Source: Ignelater luminosus | Taxonomy: Eukaryota; Arthropoda; Insecta; Coleoptera; Elateridae | Direction: 5' to 3' | DNA: 64,000 nucleotides | NCBI GenBank assembly: GCA_011009095.1 | Contig: VTPC01090911.1 | Location: 1-64,000 of the forward strand | Shown here: positions 57,821 through 64,000 of the stretch, piece after piece | Numbering within the stretch: position 1 is the first letter of the stretch | Layout: each line of letters begins with the position of its first letter | Translations under genes and position numbers: made by a program | Notes under the pieces: generated by a model | The model's database searches: none | Told to the model about the DNA's origin: nothing | The model's input: the letters and a program-made list of their open reading frames with translations, nothing else

Positions 57821-59450
57821 AGGTTGATGAAACATCGCCTAAGGTAATCTGGTTGAGATTCTTAAAGTCGACAACGAACTTCCATTTTCTTTGGCCGGAT
57901 ACATTAAACCCATAATGGAGAAGATCATGAAGACAAAGACGATTGAATTATGCCTTGTTTTAGCATTTTTTCTACTTGTTTGTTGACTTCTGTCTTGTGT
58001 GCTTCTGGATAACGATAAGCTTTTGTATGTATCAAAGCTGGATTAGTCAGGTTGATGTTGTCTTCAATTGCACTAGTACATGTTAGTCGTTATATAAGGT
58101 ACGGATGCCCAATACAGATTTCTGTGTTTCAAAATTTAAATAATTTAAACGTAAATCTTCCTTAAGTAGTTACTGATGAGACGGTTTTGAATGGATGTCA
58201 GTTCGCATTAATATTTGCAATGAGAATAGTTGTTGGTTCCAAAGTTTCACTAATTTTAGGCACTACTTGATCAGTTAATCTAGTGTTTAGAACAGTTGCT
58301 AAACCTTTTTAGTTCTCATTGACTCTAAGGCTTTGGATAAAATAAACACCTTTTTGAAGCTGGATTTGAGGAATAACTCCTTGGTTGTCGAGATTTTTGA
58401 TGTCAATTTCTCCTAGCTGTTAGATTGTAATTTAAATTTGGAAGGTAAGATTCCAAGTGTAATTCCATAGGAGATGAAGGAGACTTTAATTTAAAAGTCT
58501 GATTAGTATCGCAAAATGTGACTGTAGAAAGTCTTTCCCTAAGAAGGCGTCAAAATGATATCAAGTTTTACATTAAAGTGTGTGTTATGAAATAAAAGCG
58601 GAATATCACAACTGCCTACTGTTTCAATAGGATTATTCAAACTGAGACCACGAGGTCTAATTTTGTCCTAAAAATTGTATTTTGTATTGTACTTTAATGA
58701 CTATTTTTTGAATTAAAAGAATGTACTTTTAAGTAGTTCAAATTGTCATTAGAAATTAGAATTTTTAGTTTTCGAACACCACTAGTTGAGAAATTATATC
58801 CTCGCCAAGGGTCCTTGTAATTTTTCCTTTTTCTTCTATTAGAGCGACTGTATAAGTTTTGTTTAATTCGTCGAAATCTTTCCATCTTAGCATCTAAGAT
58901 ATTTGTGAATTTATATGAAAAATAAATCTGTTTAAAGTGAGTTTGTTAATTGCAGTGATTTTACCAGGCAAAGCTGTGTTATCTTGTTGAATTACTCATA
59001 ACGCGCAAGAATTTAGAAATTCTAGGTGTTGGAAAAAATTCGAAATTGATTCATTTTGGTATTATCTAGCTCTTACATGATTTATTAGTAGTAGTTAGTT
59101 CTGATATAGATCTTTTAACTTTTTTTTAGGGATTCGCAATCAGGGAATGATTTTTGAGCTAATTGTTCCTTAGCCCTTCATAACATTTTTACTAAAATGT
59201 AGTATAACACAGGTGTCTTGTTCTAATACAGCCAGTTAGACTGCATTATTACAGTTACCGCTAGAATTAGAATTTTGGTTATTTGAATTTTGATTACCGT
59301 TGATGAATTGATTACATTTTTGTGATTACTAGAACCGCCTTGATTGCTATAGTTGTTAAAACTATTAGAATTATTCCGAGACATTTTGTGTTTATTTATT
59401 AAATATGTAGGTTGAGGGTGCATGTATAAGGATATGAAGCGTCAGAAGTT
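57815..59450 (-). pseudogene. Gypsy gag/protease and reverse transcriptase start (minus-strand relic)
   Basis: Nearest the LINE the minus strand reads KWKFVVDFKNLNQITLGD (about 57890-57830), the N-terminal reverse transcriptase block. NPALIHTKAYRYPEAHKTEV (about 58045-57985) and KMLKQGIIQSS lie upstream. Further up, frames at 58694-58885 and 59223-59423 (the latter including MSRNNSNSFNNYSNQGGSSN) look like the Asn/Ser-rich end of a gypsy gag. Numerous stops separate them, and no protease D-S/T-G is clear. Together with the pieces at 54-56.4 kb this is one element. Confidence 0.7.
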
Positions 59451-59624
59451 GATACAACCAACAAAAGAAAGTGACGTAGGGATCTGTAACATAGCTTCAA
59501 ACCGTCGTCAAGTTCTGGTTTCCGTATCATTTTGGATTGAAGTTTCACCACTAAGAATTAAAATTTCTTTCTTGAAGTTCGAACAGGACGTTCCTGTTTT
59601 TTCTTTTTTCAATCGGCGGTGAAT

Positions 59625-59641
59625 CCTACTGAACTGCTCCA
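59625..59641 (-). other. Primer-binding-site-like sequence of the second gypsy relic
   Basis: TGGAGCAGTTCAGTAGG on the minus strand directly follows AATAAAAATT, which would be the end of a 5' LTR. It resembles tRNA-primed sites of errantivirus-type elements with a few mismatches. Confidence 0.45.
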
Positions 59642-59643
59642 AA

Positions 59644-60975
59644 TTTTTATTGTGCTCCACGTTTACAAATGCAATTGTTGATTAAAAATTTTGTACTTGC
59701 CTACTGCTTCGTTATTAAGATCCAAGATTTACAGGTATGTTTACTCTTGCTAACTTATTGCAACTGTACTGCTATCACGCCAAAACTGTACTCTTATTCT
59801 GATTTGATAGTAATAAAGTCAAAGGTTTATCTATTCTTCCTTTTAAGAAAAAACAAAATTTGGAAAATCTTGGGCTAGAAGTTTAATTCCACTAATAGCA
59901 ATAATGAGTTTGCTGATTAAAAGTTATGTAAATAATTAATTACGGAACGATCCAACATTTAATCCGATAGACAAGAAAATTTTCTTTCTATTTTAGGATA
60001 AAATTGAATCTATTACAAAAATTAATATTCTGTATAAAAGGTAAAGACAGATTATCTGACAATATTTTTTGCTTGCGTATAAGATCTTTTGCAATTAATA
60101 ATTGTTTATTTCATTAGTATTTTAATATTGTGCGTAATAAAAAAAAAATGTTTTTAAAGCTCTTCTTAAGGCATTATTTGGGTTGTCGTATAATAATCAA
60201 AAAATGCTTATAAGCACCTACGTAATTTAGAAAAGAAAACTTAAAATAAGACTCGTTGACCTTTTTTTAAAAGCTTTAATAGAACTGTTTCATACAATCG
60301 GCTTGAAAGAGGTATTCAGACTCAACTGACAATGGAAAAATGTCTTATTTATCTATAATCTACTATTTATCCCAGTGGAAGCTTCAAGAACAAGAAGAGA
60401 GGTTATATTTACAGTAAATATGATATGGGAAATACTGAGAGCAAAAGAAAAGATTCTATTTACATTAGGATAAAAGTAAATGGAAGTAATAAAAGTATAA
60501 ATTGATTATTGTGAGAAGAAGATACGTTGTTTACATAACATCTCCTCGTTCAAGATAGAAAATAATAAGAATTTTGATTTGAAATAATTTCTCTAGTGTT
60601 TGAATACTCGATAGGTTCAGTATTTTCTTGTTCTTGATTTTCCTGTCTTTTTGTAATACAATATTTCAGCAAGAGTAGTTTTCATTTATAAATACAAATT
60701 ATTATACAAATTAAAAGTATTAAAATATAAAATACATAATAAAGAGGAAATCAGTTCTCAGGAGTCTCATCTTTTACAATTTTATCTATATGCTGAATAT
60801 TTATAACTTTTATAATGTTTTTAATCTAGATTTATTTCAAACATTGTAATTTGTTCTTTTGAATATTATTTTTAAGTTAAAAATAAAATAAAAATTAGTA
60901 CTTTGAATTTACAAATCGCGCGATATGAATAGTTGTAAAATATGAATAATTATATTCAATATGCTGTATTTTAAA
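59644..60975. other. AT-rich region, possible 5' LTR of the gypsy relic then spacer
   Basis: If the primer site is right, the adjoining few hundred bases are an LTR, but I could not find its copy at the other end. No gene is visible. Confidence 0.35.
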
Positions 60976-61159
60976 ATGCACAAAACGCATCCGTCCCAAC
61001 CTGCTACAAGCCTATGCCAGGAACAGAACCGCTACAAAGTATGATGCTTCAAAATTCTTATTATCCCACATTACCGGCACAATGTCCTCAACACATCAAC
61101 TTTACTCAACCATTAATGGACACTCAACAACCATCAGCACCATAGCCAAACTGTACACA

Positions 61160-62153
61160 GACTGATAAAGAGGAATGGACGACAATACCGTACAAGAAAA
61201 GATCAAGGAATGATAATAACCCAGACAATAAAATTACAAAACAAACAACTTTAAAAAATTACTGGCTGAATACCCCAAGTATCAGAAATCGATTTCAAGC
61301 TCTAGAAAACACTACTGAAAAACCGAACGACGATGAAAATAGCACATCACCAAGTTAATCTGCACCAATATTAAAACACAATGTACCATACATTAAACCT
61401 CTTTATGAACTTTTAGAAAAAACAGCACCAGAGAATTACCCAGTAAAAAGCCTAAGCAACAACCAAGTCAAAATTCAAGTGAATACGCCAGAAAACTATT
61501 CTGCAACCATCAACGCTTTAAAGGAGAAAGACACTAAATTTCACTCACAGCACCGAAAAAATTCGAAGTTTTCGGATAGTTGTAAGAAGCATCTACACAT
61601 GAACAGAACCGGAAGACATAAAAAAGGCCATTGAAGAGCTGTGGTATAAAGTCTTAAACATTTCTAACATTTGGCAAAGAGCTATGGAAAAATATAGAAA
61701 TACCTACAAATAACAACAAAGACATTTACCAAGTCACCACATCGATGAACTCAATAGTAAAAATTGAACCACCACACCCAAAACGTGAAATATTTCAATG
61801 CCAAAGATGTCAAAACTTTGGATATACCAAAAAATACTACAACAGAAAACCACGTTGTGTCAAGTGTGCAAGCGACCATTTCACAAGTCAGTGCCAAAAA
61901 AACCTAAAACAATGAAGTAAAATGTGTAAACTGTTTGAAAAATCATCCTTCCAGCTGCAAAGGTTGTCAGATATTCAAAGAACTACAAGAGAGAATGTGC
62001 CCAACTCTTAGAGAAAAACCCAAAGTTTCACCACTACCAAAAATAGAAAAGCTACCAAATACTCAGCAAGGTCCAAGCTACTCCTACATAACTGGAAAAA
62101 CGGGTAATCAACCCATGCATCAACAAAATGTGCAACAAGCCAAAGTATTTTAA
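61160..62153 (+). pseudogene. Jockey-like LINE ORF1 (nucleic-acid-binding protein), broken
   Basis: An early frame (about 61160-61360) reads WTTIPYKKRSRN and NRFQALENTTEKP, the low-complexity N-terminal part of these proteins. After several shifts the C-terminal zinc-knuckle region is clear at about 61795-61912: FQCQRCQNFGYTKKYYNRKP, then RCVKCASDHFTSQCQKN. These are consecutive C-x2-C-x4-H/Y-x4-C type knuckles that bind the LINE RNA. One knuckle histidine (normally in YGHTxxYC) appears replaced by Tyr. A further Cys/His stretch and a Gln/Pro-rich end run to the stop at 62153. Confidence 0.8.
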
Positions 62154-62270
62154 CTTCAGTACCAACCACCACTACAACTACCGCTATCAAATAATAATAA
62201 TCTTGAACAAATACTTCAAAAAAATGGTAGACCGCGTGTTTGAGCTTTTGATGACCCTCATTTCCAAACT

Positions 62271-63998
62271 AAATGTCTAAAAACCTAACAATTGGAGTCT
62301 GGAAAGCCAACGGTCTGCAAATCATAATCAAGAAGTAAAAGTATTCATTTCCCAACATAATATTGACGTCCTGCTGATTTCTGAGGCACATATGACAAAT
62401 AAAAGTTATTTTAAAGTTTAGAATTATTGAACTTATTCCACCGAACATCCACACGGCAAAGCTCATGGTGGGACCGCTGTAATAGTAAAAAATAGCATTA
62501 GACACTATGTTGTAATAAACAAAACCAGTGAAGTAAACAGACAAGCCGCTTCAATATCAAAAGAAGATTGGCACGGGCAATTAATGTTTTCTGCTGTTTA
62601 CTGCCCACCAGACAAAACAATTAATATAAATAAGTATACTACATACTTCGAAACACTTGGTCAAAGATTCATCGCAGCTGGTGATTACAACTCAAAGCAT
62701 CATCGTTGAGGATCAAGGATTATAACTACACGCGGCCGAACTCGACTCAAAAGTATAGAAACCAAGAAGCTTAGTACTCTGTCTACAGGTCCACCTACCT
62801 ACTGGTCTACTGATAGGCGTAAGATACAGGATCCCATCGAGTTTTGTATCATAAAAGGCATTTTTTCAAACTACATAAACATACTACAACCATCATTTGA
62901 TTTGTCTTCTGATTACTCTCCCTTCTTAAATAATGTGAACTCAGAGGTATGCCGCATCAACAGACCGCCAACATTAACCAATAGAATGACAAACTGAAAC
63001 ATATTTAAGGAAATCGTCTCTGAGTCAATGAACTTAAGCCAGCCACTTAAATCTACAAAAGATATTAAAAAAGCAGTAAAACATCTAACAAAATTATCCC
63101 GACTATATAAACAATATGATAAGTGAAAAAAGGAAGCTAAGAAGAAAATGAAAAAGTACTCGGGCCCCAATAGATAAGACAAACCTAAACAGAGTAACGC
63201 AACAACACTAAATAAATAAAAAGATGCCAGCATTAAAACTTTTCTGGAAAACCTCTCTGTCAATAAAAACAAACAATACTCGGTATGGAAACTGTCACAG
63301 AAACTAAACTCCCAACAACAAACTAAGACTCGTATAAAAAAAGCTACGGCAACTAAGCTCGAAATGACGAAGACACTTTTGCAAAACATCTTAGCTCCGT
63401 ATTCCAACCTCATTCAAAGGAAGTCCCAGCTGACGACGAAAAACACATTCTTGACATTTTAGACGCCCTTTATCAGATGAGTCCACCAATCAAGAAAATA
63501 AAAACTGCTGAGATTATACGAGCCATTGCAAAACTGAACACAAAAAAGGCACCCAGCTATGATCTCATCACGGGCCAAATACTAAAAAATTCACCAGAAG
63601 AGGGGATCAGGCTGATATTCTATCCAGAATTTTATAATCATATATAACAGACACATTCTTCCAAATTAATCAAAGACGAAGCCTGCACTTTTCCATTCCC
63701 GATCTCGTCTGGTAGTGTTTTCGGTCCAACCCTGTATTTATTGTATACAGCAGACATCCCCCATCACAAGAAATACTGCGATTGCCACGTATGCAAACGA
63801 TACCGTCATGATGACCTCCGACATAGATCCTAGATTAGCCTCAAGAAACTTGCAAAACCACCTAAAGAAATTGAAAAATTAGTTAAGTCTATGACGTGCC
63901 AAGGTAAATAGTACAAAGTCGACTCGCATTACATTCACCTTAAAAAAGAACAATGCTCTTAAGTGTTCACAAACCGGAAATTCGTATCTGTCAGGAAT
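62271..63998 (+). pseudogene. Jockey-like LINE ORF2 (endonuclease and reverse transcriptase), broken
   Basis: It starts MSKNLTIGVWKANGLQ, the first block of the apurinic-type endonuclease. ISEAHMTN, GGTAVIVKN, FSAVYCPPDK, AAGDYNSKHHR and GPPTYWSTDRRKIQDPIEFC-like catalytic segments follow to about 62860. The reverse transcriptase N-terminal region includes TAEIIRAIAKLNTKKAPSYD (about 63510-63560) and KNSPEEGIRLIF. There, at about 63612, an internal deletion jumps to a segment matching the QGSVLGPTLYLLYTADIP region (about 63700-63760), so the early palm domain is lost. The catalytic YADD stretch is blurred. Multiple stops and shifts occur. Confidence 0.82.
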
Positions 63999-64000
63999 GA

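Larger units (their letters stand above)
54119..59643 (-). mobile_element. Second Ty3/gypsy relic, minus strand, interrupted by a LINE
   Basis: On the minus strand the element runs from a primer-binding-site-like TGGAGCAGTTCAGTAGG (59641-59625) to a polypurine-like CCTTAAAAAGGGAGGAG (54141-54125) followed by TTATAATG. The latter resembles the polypurine tract and LTR start of errantivirus-type gypsy elements. Protease/gag, reverse transcriptase, RNase H and a possible third frame lie between, with an RTE-like LINE at 56.39-57.82 kb. The readable LTR halves on either side do not match one another by eye, so LTR limits are unproven. About 4.1 kb remains after removing the LINE, so internal losses are large. 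Confidence 0.7.
60980..64000 (+). mobile_element. Jockey-like LINE, plus strand, running off the right edge
   Basis: ORF1-type and ORF2-type sequences follow one another in the expected order from about 61.0 kb to the window end. The order is zinc-knuckle protein, endonuclease, and reverse transcriptase pieces with an internal deletion. It is heavily frameshifted. The 3' end is outside the window. Confidence 0.85.

Noticed and set aside
62913..63413. Minus-strand open frame of 166 codons with hydrophobic segments
   Set aside because: It is antisense to the jockey-like LINE ORF2, whose motifs are on the plus strand. The frame is a shadow produced by A-rich LINE codons.
1..64000. CRISPR array, phage or bacterial operon
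   Set aside because: No regularly spaced identical repeats with unique spacers, no ribosome-binding-site-led gene clusters, and clear eukaryotic splice sites and transposons are present.

Overview
This is nuclear DNA from an insect, or at least an arthropod. It is AT-rich by eye, has no bacterial-style operons, and carries spliced exons of a Beaten-path (Beat) immunoglobulin protein. It is packed with broken copies of arthropod transposon families: mariner, Tc1-like, pogo/Tigger-like, MULE, BEL/Pao, Ty3/gypsy, LINE and Penelope-like. A beetle or another TE-rich insect is plausible, but I cannot name the species.

The only convincing host gene is at 52.76-53.34 kb on the plus strand. Two exons split by a 56-bp intron encode one Ig domain of a Beat-family protein. 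A 36-nt candidate micro-exon follows, and a phase-compatible candidate signal-peptide exon lies about 2 kb upstream. The rest of the window is probably intron or intergenic DNA filled with mobile-element debris. Every transposable-element gene I can read carries stops, frameshifts or deletions, so none looks functional as it stands.

Layout: 1-2.1 kb, unassigned sequence with a G-poor tract. 2.73-3.44 kb, a complete 714-bp TIR element. 5.0-5.3 kb, a degenerate tandem repeat. 5.8-6.1 kb, Tc1-like debris. 7.6-7.95 kb, a dispersed repeat (second copy at 17.3-17.66 kb) that abuts a pogo-like transposase at 8.36-10.05 kb. 11.3-11.9 kb, LINE RNase H. 12.67-13.2 kb, BEL/Pao protease region. 13.3-15.1 kb, a second pogo-like transposase. 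21.1-22.1 kb, a cysteine-rich transposon-associated protein relic. 22.9-23.9 kb, an IS630/Tc1/mariner-superfamily transposase. 24.8-26.45 kb, BEL/Pao gag and reverse transcriptase. 31.0-31.3 kb, two tRNA-like SINE pieces in inverted orientation. 32.04-32.46 kb, a GC-rich minisatellite. 34.88-36.16 kb, a complete mariner with terminal repeats.

The most striking structure is at 36.7-43.5 kb. A Ty3/gypsy relic was split in its protease region by a MULE (36978-40629), whose ends are GC-rich arrays of a 14-15-bp unit flanked by an 8-bp GGCATCGA duplication. A mariner with perfect 32-bp terminal repeats (39089-40407) then landed inside the MULE. The order of events is gypsy, then MULE, then mariner.

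Downstream are a foldback element (47.96-48.23 kb), short imperfect repeats, a Penelope-like reverse-transcriptase relic (49.2-49.6 kb) and the Beat exons. A second, minus-strand gypsy relic follows (54.1-59.64 kb), with primer-binding-site-like and polypurine-like ends and an RTE-like LINE in the middle of its reverse transcriptase. The window ends in a jockey-like LINE (about 61-64 kb) that runs off the right edge.
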